64,000 nucleotides of DNA from Acidobacteriota bacterium. GTDB lineage: Bacteria > Acidobacteriota > Terriglobia > Terriglobales > Acidobacteriaceae. Where the stretch lies: assembly GCA_018268895.1 (NCBI GenBank), contig JAFDVP010000001.1, positions 186,001-250,000 on the forward strand, in the 5' to 3' direction. Below are positions 56,675-64,000 of this stretch, one piece after another. Made by a program: the position numbers and the translations under genes. The notes beneath the pieces are model-generated. The model was not told the DNA's origin. It ran no database searches and was given only the letters and a program-made list of their open reading frames with translations. How positions within the stretch are numbered: the stretch's first letter is position 1; the number at the start of each line of letters is the position of its first letter.

Positions 56675-59600
56675 TTAGAACTGGTAGCGCAGAGCAAATT
56701 GCATGATACGAGGATCGCTTGCCGAGCGAATGGAGGCGAAGCTTGTGGAGAAGTTATTGAAGTTGCTGTCGGGCTGACCGAAGTTAGCATGGTTCAGCGC
56801 ATTGAAGAACTCCGAGCGGAATTGAACCTTTCCATATCTTTCTCCGATAGGGAAGCTTCTTACCAAGGAGAGGTTCACGTTCTGCAGGCCAGGTCCGCTG
56901 AGCGAGTTACGTCCGGAGTTGCCGTATTGTCCTGGATTGTTTGCGGCATAGGCGTTCTTATTGAAGAACTGCGCAAGCCTGTCTGGCTGGCCGTTGTAGC
57001 TGGATCTATATGGAATGCCGATTACGTTCGGACGATCGTAGCCAACGCCCGTTAGGGATGCGTCGCGTCCAGTGACTACGTTGAAGGGCAGGCCGCTTGA
57101 CATCTGAATGAGGCTGTCGACGGACCAGTTGGAAAAGACCTGGCGAAGGACAGGATTGGAGTTCTTGTAGAACGGAATCTGGTAGACGATGGAGCCGGAG
57201 AAGACGCTACGGCGATCGAAGTCAGAGCGCGCACGGTCGGCGGCAGGGTTGGCAGGATTCTGCGGGAACTGTCCGAGATTTGTCGCAGAGTATTGATCCA
57301 ACAGTTTTCCCCAGGTATAGGCCAGCTTGAAGGTGAGCCCGTTGGAGTAGTTCTTCGAGAGCGATGTCTGCATGGAGTGATATGTTGCCGGCGAGCACAT
57401 GCAGATCAGACGAACACTTGCGTAGGTTCCCTGGAGCAGCGGGCGTCGCGCATCAGTATTTGCCAAGGTTGCACCGGGTCCGTAGACGGCGGGGTTTGCC
57501 TGGGTCATACGCACAAGTCCGTGTTCCAATTTGCCCACATAACCGATGTTGAACTGCATTCCGCCAAAGATCTCCTGCTGAATGGAGGCGCTAATGTTAT
57601 GCACATAAGGCGCATTCAGCGTCGGAGCAAGAACAGTGAAGAGGCTCATGGGGAAGGTGAAGCGCGGACTTGCAGGGTTATAGGTGTAGGGAAAGGGATT
57701 AACCGTGCCACGGTATGGATCTGTCAGGCTGGAAGGCACGTTGAGCGTGTTCGAGATCACGAAGGGCTGATTGACGGCCGCATAGGTGAAGATGTCGGAG
57801 CGCAGATCTTCAAAGAACAGACCGTAAGCGGCGCGTATGCTCATGCGTCCGTTACCGAACGGATCGTATGCAACGCCGATACGAGGGGCTATGTTGGTGT
57901 AGTCAGTCGCCACTAGGCCATTCTGAATACCTTTGTCCCCAGGAAATACCATGCCGAGCGGGGCTGAAGGAACGGCAGTCGATTGCTGTCCGGCGCGAAA
58001 TGTATTCGTACGATTTCCTGTGATGCCAAAAGGCTGGAAGATGGAGTAGCGCAGGCCGAGGTTGAGGGTGACCTGGTCGGTAAGACGATAGTCGTCCTGT
58101 ACAAATGCGTAGCCATCCCACGTCTTCGCGTTGCGATGGTATGGGCTGGCCTGCAGCAGGGTTGCAGGGCGGCCGATGAGGAAATCGGCGAATGCGTTGC
58201 CAGTTACTGTAATCGTCGAGCCTGGGTTCGACGGATTCGGAACGGTTCCAGCAGTCCTGGTTCCGTTGAAAGTAAATGTTCCGTTGTTACCTGATGAGCC
58301 AAAGTTGTAAAGCTCGAGCCGCTCAATCTCACCGCCAACGCTGATGGAGTGCTTGCCGTGCGTCCAGCGGAACGTATCGCCGAGCTGGTAGATATTGTCA
58401 TGCTCGTTGAACAGGTCGGTTACATTGAGATTAACAAAACCGCTGATATTGATATTTGGCAGCTGCGGTGTAATGACTCCGGGGAAGTTCGCACCGAAAT
58501 CGGAGAGCTGCCGGTTGTCCTTCTGGGTTACGTTGGAATCGATTCTAGCTACGGAGAGGCGAAGCTCGTTCAGCAGAGAAGAAGAAAAGGCATGTGTTGC
58601 TCCCAGAACCCAACTTTGCAAGCTGAGTGAGGTATTGCTGGTTGCGTAGGGAGCGAAGGTTCCAGCCTGATTTGTCAGTGTCCCCTTATCACGGAAGTAA
58701 CGGACATAGAGAGAGTCCTTCTGGGTCATGTTGTAGTCGCCGCGTCCGACGTACTGATCATCCACTGACGGGTTCGGGACCTGAATGGAGACATTGGAGC
58801 CTGTGGGAGAGGAAGCAACAAACTGATTCAGGATGCGGACGGCGGTGGGGTCGAAGTCCGAGGTTGGAATCTGACCGACATAGACGCTGTTGTGAATAGG
58901 ATCGCGCATGATGAGAGGATTGCCCGACGCATCGGTGAACGTTCCATTGCGTTGTGCCTGCGTGGGAATAAACGACGGTGCAAGAATCTGTGTCTGGTGA
59001 ATGCGAGTTCCCTGATAGGAGAAGAAGCCGAAGAGCTTATCGCGTAGGACGGGTCCACCGAGGGTGCCACCAAACTGGTTCTGAATCAGGGTCGGCTTCC
59101 GGTTGGGCGGGCGTGTAAAGTAGTTTCGCGCATTCAACGCGGTGTTGCGCAGGTAGTCATAGGCGGAACCATGAAACTTATTGGTCCCGGCGCGTGTCAC
59201 GGCAATAAATATTCCGCCTGAGTTGCGCCCATACTCGGCGCTGGGGCTGGAGGTCAGGATCTGAAACTCCTGGAGCGCATCAGGATTGGGAAGATTGAGG
59301 GCCGTATTCTGTGTAATGTTCTTCCACGAGGCCCCATCGAAACGAAACTCATTTTGCGTATCGCGGCCTCCGGCTACGGTAATGCTGGGGCCGCTGCGGC
59401 TCTGCGTCTGTACCGTTGGCGCAGCAAGAATATTGGTCACGCCCGGCACTACTGCAGCGAGCTGCATCGCGTTGCGTCCGTTGAGGGGCAACTCCTGGAT
59501 GCGTTCGCGATCAACCAACTCGCCCATGACGGCAGAGTGCGTATCGACGGTGTTGACCTGCGCATTGACCTGCACTGTCTGTGACGCGGTGCCTAGTGAA

Positions 59601-59935
59601 AGCGCAACGTCGACACGTGCATTCTGGTTAACCACAAGCGTAATGCCTGTCTGCGCAAATGTCTTAAAGCCGTTCATCGTTACCTTAAGCTCGTAGGCTC
59701 CGATGGGGAGGTTCGTGAACAGATAACCTCCCTCATTGTCGGTGGACATCGTGCGTGTGAAGGACGTGCCAGTATTGGTAACTGTCACCTCTGCGCCGGG
59801 TATAACAGCTCCGGTGGAATCATGCACGACACCCAGCATAGAGGCTGTCGTGCTCTGAGCATGAAGCTGGTGAGTTGATAGAAGACCAAAGAGAAAAAAC
59901 GCAACAAAGGCCAAGCGAGAGAGAGTCCGGAACAT
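56675..59935 (-). CDS. Oar-like TonB-dependent receptor
   Basis: A 1086-aa outer membrane receptor of the acidobacterial Oar type: signal peptide (about 1-26); CNA-B/carboxypeptidase-like domain (about 30-110, GVVHDSTGAVIPGAEVTVTNT and NLPIGAYELKVTMNGFKTF); plug (about 125-240, LPLNGRNAMQLAAVVPGV; FRFDGASWKN; SAEYGRNSGGIFIAV); and a long barrel ending in IMQFALRYQF. These receptors import large sugars or other polymers with TonB. The ATG has GGAGGG eight bases upstream. It is first in the minus-strand run with GHL6 hydrolase, DUF3311 and SSS genes, and a candidate operator lies at 59957-59970. Confidence 0.92.
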   Translation of the reverse strand: MFRTLSRLAFVAFFLFGLLSTHQLHAQSTTASMLGVVHDSTGAVIPGAEVTVTNTGTSFTRTMSTDNEGGYLFTNLPIGAYELKVTMNGFKTFAQTGITLVVNQNARVDVALSLGTASQTVQVNAQVNTVDTHSAVMGELVDRERIQELPLNGRNAMQLAAVVPGVTNILAAPTVQTQSRSGPSITVAGGRDTQNEFRFDGASWKNITQNTALNLPNPDALQEFQILTSSPSAEYGRNSGGIFIAVTRAGTNKFHGSAYDYLRNTALNARNYFTRPPNRKPTLIQNQFGGTLGGPVLRDKLFGFFSYQGTRIHQTQILAPSFIPTQAQRNGTFTDASGNPLIMRDPIHNSVYVGQIPTSDFDPTAVRILNQFVASSPTGSNVSIQVPNPSVDDQYVGRGDYNMTQKDSLYVRYFRDKGTLTNQAGTFAPYATSNTSLSLQSWVLGATHAFSSSLLNELRLSVARIDSNVTQKDNRQLSDFGANFPGVITPQLPNINISGFVNLNVTDLFNEHDNIYQLGDTFRWTHGKHSISVGGEIERLELYNFGSSGNNGTFTFNGTRTAGTVPNPSNPGSTITVTGNAFADFLIGRPATLLQASPYHRNAKTWDGYAFVQDDYRLTDQVTLNLGLRYSIFQPFGITGNRTNTFRAGQQSTAVPSAPLGMVFPGDKGIQNGLVATDYTNIAPRIGVAYDPFGNGRMSIRAAYGLFFEDLRSDIFTYAAVNQPFVISNTLNVPSSLTDPYRGTVNPFPYTYNPASPRFTFPMSLFTVLAPTLNAPYVHNISASIQQEIFGGMQFNIGYVGKLEHGLVRMTQANPAVYGPGATLANTDARRPLLQGTYASVRLICMCSPATYHSMQTSLSKNYSNGLTFKLAYTWGKLLDQYSATNLGQFPQNPANPAADRARSDFDRRSVFSGSIVYQIPFYKNSNPVLRQVFSNWSVDSLIQMSSGLPFNVVTGRDASLTGVGYDRPNVIGIPYRSSYNGQPDRLAQFFNKNAYAANNPGQYGNSGRNSLSGPGLQNVNLSLVRSFPIGERYGKVQFRSEFFNALNHANFGQPDSNFNNFSTSFASIRSASDPRIMQFALRYQF

Positions 59936-59956
59936 ATATGTGCCCTCCGTACGATT

Positions 59957-59970
59957 AATGACAGTCCAAC
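59957..59970. promoter_or_regulatory. Candidate FadR-type operator before the TonB receptor
   Basis: AATGACAGTCCAAC matches 10 of 14 bases of the site at 61035-61048 (ATTGTCAGACCAAT). It lies 22 bases upstream of the receptor start, in a position suited to repression. Confidence 0.35.
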
Positions 59971-60036
59971 TTCACGCCCCCGAGCATTGAACCTTCAAGC
60001 TCGATACTTGCGAGGACGATGCATCTTTCGAAACAG

Positions 60037-60945
60037 CTAAACCTGGCTTCTTGACTCAGCGTGCCGAACTTTGCAGAATGCGACATCCTCCAGCGCACGA
60101 ATGGAGCCGCTGATATCTTCGTCGCCATATCCCATTGCAATGGCCGAACGAAGCTGTTGCTGTGAAGAGGCGGTGACTGGAAGAGGTATCGTTAGCTCGG
60201 CCCCCACGGCGATCGCTAGTGCAAGGTCCTTTTCCAGCCACCGCACCGAGAAGGTCGGTGAAAACTCTCCGCGAAGTACGGCTTCCGCTTTTGCGGCCAC
60301 ATAGCCTGACCGCGCTCCGGTGTTGTTGATGATGTCGATCATCACCTCCGGAGCCACTCCACCCTTTGTGCTGAGAACAAGACCTTCATTGAAGGCCTGA
60401 ATGATATTTCCAAGGATCAGGTTCTGCGTCACTTTGGCGTGCAGACCTTTTCCATGCTCTCCGCAGTAATACAGCCGCTGCGCCATTGCTTCAAGCAGGG
60501 GGCGCGCCTCTTCGAAGACGGTCTTGTCACCGCCGACCATAAACGACAATGTTCCTGTCTCCGCACCGGCCTTCGAGCCTGTACACGGCGCATCGAGAAA
60601 GCGAATCTGCTTGCTGCCAAGCTCCACGGCGATCTTTTTGCTTACCATCGGAGAGATTGTGCTGCAATCGACGATGAGTGAGCCAGGCCGAGCGGTCCTG
60701 ATGAGGCCGCTTGCGCCAAGAATGACCTCGCGTGACATCTTTGTGTCGCCCACGCAGAGGAAGATGACGTCGCTGTTCCGGGCGACTTCTGCTGGCGTGT
60801 CCGCCAGCTCGCAAGCGTTCGCTTTCGCAAAGCGTGCAGCCTTCTCGCAGTTATGCGACCACACCGTCAGGTGATGACCTGCCTGAATGAGCCGCAGGGT
60901 CATCGGAGCTCCCATAATTCCCAGACCTAGAAAACCGATATTCAT
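60037..60945 (-). CDS. 3-hydroxyisobutyrate dehydrogenase-like reductase
   Basis: A 302-aa beta-hydroxyacid dehydrogenase (GarR/HIBADH type). It starts MNIGFLGLGIMGAPM with the Rossmann GxGxxG, has the substrate motif DAPCTGSKAGAETGTLSFMVGG (normally DAPVSGG), and the catalytic Lys171 and Asn175 in GLHAKVTQNLILGN. It probably interconverts a beta-hydroxyacid and its semialdehyde, for example in glucarate or 2-hydroxy-3-oxopropionate metabolism; the altered DAPCTG may reflect a different acid. ATG 60945 fits the Rossmann start better than GTG 60966. It is divergent from the FadR regulator and shares a 155-base control region. Confidence 0.85.
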   Translation of the reverse strand: MNIGFLGLGIMGAPMTLRLIQAGHHLTVWSHNCEKAARFAKANACELADTPAEVARNSDVIFLCVGDTKMSREVILGASGLIRTARPGSLIVDCSTISPMVSKKIAVELGSKQIRFLDAPCTGSKAGAETGTLSFMVGGDKTVFEEARPLLEAMAQRLYYCGEHGKGLHAKVTQNLILGNIIQAFNEGLVLSTKGGVAPEVMIDIINNTGARSGYVAAKAEAVLRGEFSPTFSVRWLEKDLALAIAVGAELTIPLPVTASSQQQLRSAIAMGYGDEDISGSIRALEDVAFCKVRHAESRSQV

Positions 60946-61034
60946 GGAGGCAGAACCCTCTGGCACAAGATATGGTGCTTTCGCGACGGAAAACGAGCTG
61001 ATCCTCTCTCGTGAAAGTATTAGAAAGTTGTCAT

Positions 61035-61048
61035 ATTGTCAGACCAAT
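61035..61048. promoter_or_regulatory. Candidate FadR/PdhR-type operator
   Basis: ATTGTCAGACCAAT contains a perfect GACCAAT half-site and an imperfect ATTGTC half-site, like operators of FadR-subfamily regulators (ATTGGT-nn-GACCAAT). It is located between the divergent dehydrogenase and regulator genes, so autoregulation is likely. Confidence 0.5.
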
Positions 61049-61100
61049 GTCAAGTGATTTTAATCTTGCTTTGCTAAACGACTCATGTACCTTGAAAAAG

Positions 61101-61838
61101 ATGGAACGTACACAGATGTCTCTTAAGAAGACAAGCCAGATAAAACTCAAGCCCATTCACAAGAGCTCGATTAGCGACAACATTGTTCAGCAACTCATCG
61201 CTCTGATCTCGAGCGGCGAGCTGAAGGCGGGGCAGCGCCTGCCGTCAGAGAGAGACCTCTGTCTGCGCTTTGGCGCCGGACGCTCGTCGTTACGGGAGGC
61301 ATTGCGTTGCCTTTCCATCATGGGCATACTCACAGCCCGTGTGGGAGATGGCACCTCGGTCGCCATGGATGGAAACAAGTTTCTGGAGACGGTGCTGCAA
61401 TGGCGGATGAGCACGCAGCAACATAAGATCGAAGACCTGATGCAGGTGCGTATTGCCCTGGAAGGCATCAGTTCAGAGGCAGCAGCAACCAATGCAGATG
61501 AGGCTGATCTTAAAGCCCTGGAAGATCTGATCGCGAAGATGGAGAATGTTGTCAGCGATCCCAAACGCTTCGCTGCTTTAGATCTGGAGCTTCATCTTGC
61601 ACTGGCGAGAAGCTCGAAGAATAAACTTCTTCTCGATCTGATTACTCTGATTCGGGGGCAGCTCGAGCGTGGTGTGGCAACGGTTCTGCAGACACAGAAT
61701 GCCATCCCCCTTTCTGTAAAAGAACATCGCAATCTCATTGCTGCGATCGTTGCGCGTCGCCCGGAAAAGGCACATGAAGCGATGGATATCCATCTGAAAG
61801 CAGCTGTACGGCGTTATCGGAGCTCAATATCCGAGTGA
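61101..61838 (+). CDS. FadR-subfamily GntR transcriptional regulator
   Basis: A 245-aa regulator with an N-terminal winged helix (about 18-80, SDNIVQQLIALISSGELKAGQRLPSERDLCLRFGAGRSSLREALRCLSIMGIL) and a C-terminal FCD domain (about 105-230) with the metal-binding Asp/His pattern (DLELHLALARSSKN; EHRNLIAAI; HEAMDIHLKAA). It probably senses an organic acid. The true start is uncertain: ATG 61101 or 61116; the open frame to 61011 overlaps the promoter region. It is divergent from the dehydrogenase and probably controls the whole locus to 52767. Confidence 0.88.
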   Translation: MERTQMSLKKTSQIKLKPIHKSSISDNIVQQLIALISSGELKAGQRLPSERDLCLRFGAGRSSLREALRCLSIMGILTARVGDGTSVAMDGNKFLETVLQWRMSTQQHKIEDLMQVRIALEGISSEAAATNADEADLKALEDLIAKMENVVSDPKRFAALDLELHLALARSSKNKLLLDLITLIRGQLERGVATVLQTQNAIPLSVKEHRNLIAAIVARRPEKAHEAMDIHLKAAVRRYRSSISE

Positions 61839-62185
61839 TCGACTTTCGATGAAAGTCCGTGAGAAAGGCTCTGAAATTGGTTCCAGCAAGCCGTGGCGTA
61901 GCTGGCTTGGGTGATATCCGCACTGTCGATGATGGAACTTATTTCTGGAGGAGTACGCCGACCGACAGGCTGGCTCATGGCAGGGTCGACAGCGGTGAAG
62001 ACCACCCGAGATCGTTGTTGTGGCTGCAAACGTCGGAGCACAGAAGGAATGCAGCGTGGTGTCGTGGTGGAATGAACTGGTGGAGATTTTGGGTCATCTC
62101 TGCACAGCGGCAGTTGCCTGGGCACGCTGCCCGTTCCTCACCACACCATGCCAAGGCGCTATAAATAAGCCTCTTAATGAGAGGT

Positions 62186-62377
62186 TTACGACATAGAGTC
62201 AGCCTCTTCAGCATTAGGGTCGAAGCTTATCAGGAGCTTCGCAATCGCTTGGTTTGCTGACATTTGGGATGATTTCCTCACCAGGTTCCCGTATTGTTCC
62301 CAACCTATCAACTCGACCGATTTCTCCGCGTATGCAAGGCCGTCCTCGCTTATACGCGTTCCTATGTTGCCACAACA
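62186..62377 (-). pseudogene. Gene remnant, unknown family
   Basis: A 63-codon open stretch ending at a stop reads protein-like (ISEDGLAYAEKSVELIGWEQ, then QMSANQAIAKLLISFDPNAEEADS), with no start codon or Shine-Dalgarno at its 5' end where a TAG interrupts it. Family not recognised. It may be the C-terminus of a broken gene, or chance. Confidence 0.3.
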
Positions 62378-62399
62378 CTAGATCGATGCTAACGGCACT

Positions 62400-62537
62400 T
62401 TAAGGCCGGTGCCGAAAACCATAGAAGGCGCTTCGAATGTCGCCTCCCATTTCCTTCAGGGCTTCCCAGATCGCCAATGTGCGCTCAAGGCAGGCAAAAC
62501 ATTTGAATTCCCAAATGTCATGAGCTGGACGAGGTCA
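62400..62537 (-). pseudogene. Gene remnant with CxxC pair, unknown family
   Basis: A 45-codon stretch ending at TAA encodes HDIWEFKCFACLERTLAIWE followed by ALKEMGGDIRSAF. The Cys-x2-Cys pair may be half a zinc ribbon. No start exists upstream. Likely the C-terminus of a broken gene; not identified. Confidence 0.3.
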
Positions 62538-62755
62538 AAGGGCGGATTTGGCGGGAAGTGGGAGTAGAACGCGTTTCGTGTAGAGCTCAGCCATTTCTTC
62601 CTCGTTGCACGAATGAAGTTGATGATGTTTTGGTGAGCTCTGGCCAGATGGTTGTCTTCTTACTGCTCGTGATCATCTTGATCCGTAGTACGGACGAGAA
62701 GATGCGGAGCAAGATTTTAGTCCCGCTTTAATGCGGTAAGGGTTATTTGAGGGGG

Positions 62756-62844
62756 TTTGGACAATCGGGAGGCGGCACTGTCAATCTAGTAACGAAGTCG
62801 GGCACCGAAAGTTCACGGGATCAGTGTACGCATTATTATCATGC
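62756..62844 (+). pseudogene. Frameshifted TonB-dependent receptor plug fragment
   Basis: FGQSGGGTVNLVTKSGT is read at 62756-62806. After a frame change, FTGSVY follows at 62812-62829. Together these match the plug-end consensus of Oar-like receptors (G-GGTVNLVTKSGT-x-FHGSVYEY). Nothing receptor-like is left on either side, so this is a small relic of a third receptor gene. Confidence 0.7.
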
Positions 62845-62888
62845 GGTAATTTTATGATTTTCCTCTATGCACTGAGTTGCCTAGTCAG

Positions 62889-63878
62889 TTAGCTCCATCC
62901 ATTCATCTCATCAAGCAACAAGTCCGGCAGACTTTCTAAGGACTGGATGGCATTGTCAATATGAGCAGTAGTTCTGGCGCCAATCAGTACACATTGAATC
63001 GCCCTGTTAGAAAACACCCAGCTCATTGCAAGGCGCGTCATGGATATCCCTGAACGTTCGGAGAGTATTCGTAGTGCATCTACAAGCTTGAAGTTCTTCG
63101 GACTGAAATACTCGTCGCCATGAGCGGGGATCACATCAAAACGCGAACCTTTAGGAAATGGAGTACCTGCCTGATATTTGCCGGCGAGAAATCCTGCTCC
63201 GAGTGGGCTGTATGATGTGATCGCCATGTGTTCCTGTTGGCAGAGCGGTATCAGATCTAGCTCAATCTCTCTGCGCGCCAAGTTATAGACGGGCTGGACT
63301 ACTTCAAATTGGGCCAGGTCATTTTTGCGAGCATGCTCGATGCAATGACGCAGCTGATCCGCAGTGATATTGCTGCAGCCGACGGTCCGCGCCTTCTGCG
63401 CTTGCACGACCATATCCATAGCAGACACAGATACTGCGGGCGGTGTTTCAGGGTCGTACTTGTGAAGCAGATAGATATCGACATAATCGGTCTGAAGTCG
63501 TTCAAGACTTCGGTCCAGCGCTTCGGATACATGGAGCGGGGTAGAGCATGAGGTCACTTTCGTCTGAATCACAACCTCTTTGCGCAGCTTTCTCGATGTG
63601 AGCCAGCGGCCGATAATTTTTTCGGACGAGTGCAATTCGCCGGTGACCTCGCGTACATCATCTATCCCCAAGTATTGCTGACGATATTGCCTGGCTTGCC
63701 CGCCTCCATAAGCCTCTGCGGTATCCAGGAGTGTGATACCTCGCTCAAAGGCATAATCCAGCAACATGAAGGACTGAGCTTCATCCACTTCCCGTCCGAA
63801 CGTGGCGCAGCCCAAGCCAATTCTGGGAATAGCAATGCCACTTGTTCTGGTTAATGTCGTTTGCAGTGGTGATTTCAT
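62889..63878 (-). CDS. Aldo/keto reductase
   Basis: A 329-aa NADPH-dependent aldo/keto reductase of the large bacterial (Tas/YhdN-like) group. The catalytic tetrad is visible: Asp and Tyr in ITLLDTAEAYGGG, Lys in VVIQTKV, and His in IYLLHKYD. The C-terminal cofactor region shows SYSPLGAGFLAGKY and a later VLIGARTTAHIDNA. The ATG at 63878 has GGAGGG six bases before it; the longer form (63899) adds seven residues. It reduces sugar or other aldehydes; substrate unknown. Upstream are two perfect inverted repeats. Confidence 0.9.
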   Translation of the reverse strand: MKSPLQTTLTRTSGIAIPRIGLGCATFGREVDEAQSFMLLDYAFERGITLLDTAEAYGGGQARQYRQQYLGIDDVREVTGELHSSEKIIGRWLTSRKLRKEVVIQTKVTSCSTPLHVSEALDRSLERLQTDYVDIYLLHKYDPETPPAVSVSAMDMVVQAQKARTVGCSNITADQLRHCIEHARKNDLAQFEVVQPVYNLARREIELDLIPLCQQEHMAITSYSPLGAGFLAGKYQAGTPFPKGSRFDVIPAHGDEYFSPKNFKLVDALRILSERSGISMTRLAMSWVFSNRAIQCVLIGARTTAHIDNAIQSLESLPDLLLDEMNGWS

Positions 63879-63938
63879 CCTGGCCCTCCACGCATACATC
63901 TCTTATGCGGTTCCTGTGAGTGTGTGCCTGCGGTCAAA

Positions 63939-63972
63939 GTACGAAACGTACGACTATCGACAGAGTCGATAG
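63939..63972. promoter_or_regulatory. Two adjacent perfect inverted repeats upstream of the reductase
   Basis: GTACG-AAA-CGTAC (63939-63951) and CTATCGAC-AGA-GTCGATAG (63954-63972) lie back to back, 60-95 bases before the reductase start and about 25 bases before a possible plus-strand start at the window end. They look like operator sites. Confidence 0.45.
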
Positions 63973-63984
63973 CGCGAGAGAGGT

Positions 63985-64000
63985 AAAAGGAGCAGTTGAT
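63985..64000 (+). promoter_or_regulatory. Ribosome-binding site of a gene starting at the window edge
   Basis: AAAAGGAG (63985-63992) is followed by CAGTTGAT at the end. A start codon at or just beyond base 64000 would be properly spaced, so a divergent plus-strand gene probably begins here. Confidence 0.4.

Larger units (their letters stand above)
61839..62888. other. Decayed, gene-poor region
   Basis: About 1.05 kb without an intact gene. It contains short coherent coding fragments on both strands (62186-62377 minus, 62400-62537 minus, 62756-62844 plus), consistent with several broken genes. No transposase or terminal repeats were recognised. Confidence 0.5.

Noticed and set aside
61859..62164. 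Overlapping 101- to 103-codon frames on both strands
   Set aside because: Neither has a ribosome-binding site, recognisable motif or normal composition; treated as part of the decayed region.

Overview
The window looks like chromosomal DNA from a GC-rich Gram-negative bacterium, most probably an acidobacterium of the Terriglobia/Acidobacteriaceae type (Granulicella, Edaphobacter, Terriglobus and relatives). Reasons for this: an Oar-like TonB-dependent receptor with a carboxypeptidase-like N-terminal domain, secreted seven-bladed lactonase-like lipoproteins, BNR/VPS10-type repeat proteins, DUF4965 and GHL6 hydrolases, a menaquinone (futalosine) gene, and SSS/DUF3311 transport. The placement is inference from protein families; no 16S rRNA or tRNA gene was found.

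Layout. 0-4.7 kb: translation and nucleotide block rplM-rpsI-rpsB-tsf-pyrH, with clear terminators, three small GGCTTTAGCC-core palindromes and a probable rtcB remnant. 4.7-10 kb: an acyltransferase, then three tandem lactonase-like lipoproteins, each exactly 416 residues. 10-16 kb: M13 peptidase, an MCE (MlaD-like) protein with five 34-residue repeats, acpS, and unknown or broken genes. 16-21.5 kb: an orphan LolD-type ATPase, then a minus-strand run gmhA - peroxiredoxin-like - beta-carbonic anhydrase - bestrophin - TonB-like, in which carbonic anhydrase and bestrophin overlap as ATGA; then an esterase. 21.8-26.4 kb: nitrogen sensing set amt-glnB-glnD. 27-33 kb: lone nuoB, an OmpA-type protein, a beta-propeller protein and mqnE. 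33.0-33.66 kb: a gene-poor stretch holding a 31-codon membrane ORF, a possible structured RNA and a terminator.

33.6-39.5 kb: MFS transporter, GNAT acetyltransferase, murA, a CBM9-like protein and an amidase, with dispersed CTTCGCTCAG-type repeats. 39.7-47.4 kb: minus-strand carbon-oxidation cluster aceB-glcD-glcE-glcF followed by an aldehyde dehydrogenase and its DUF779 partner. The expected flow is aldehyde to acid, glycolate to glyoxylate, and glyoxylate plus acetyl-CoA to malate. 47.5-61.8 kb: secreted hydrolases, two TonB-dependent receptors, an SSS symporter with its DUF3311 partner, a 3-hydroxyisobutyrate dehydrogenase-like enzyme and a divergent FadR-type regulator, together a candidate nutrient-uptake locus. 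61.8-62.9 kb is a decayed stretch with recognisable TonB-receptor remains; an aldo/keto reductase closes the window.

Many starts were re-chosen from ribosome-binding sites. The most interesting items are the carbonic anhydrase/bestrophin coupling, the 33.3-33.6 kb small-ORF/RNA transcript, the FadR-controlled uptake locus and the periodic MCE protein. No IS element, CRISPR array, phage or rRNA/tRNA gene was recognised.
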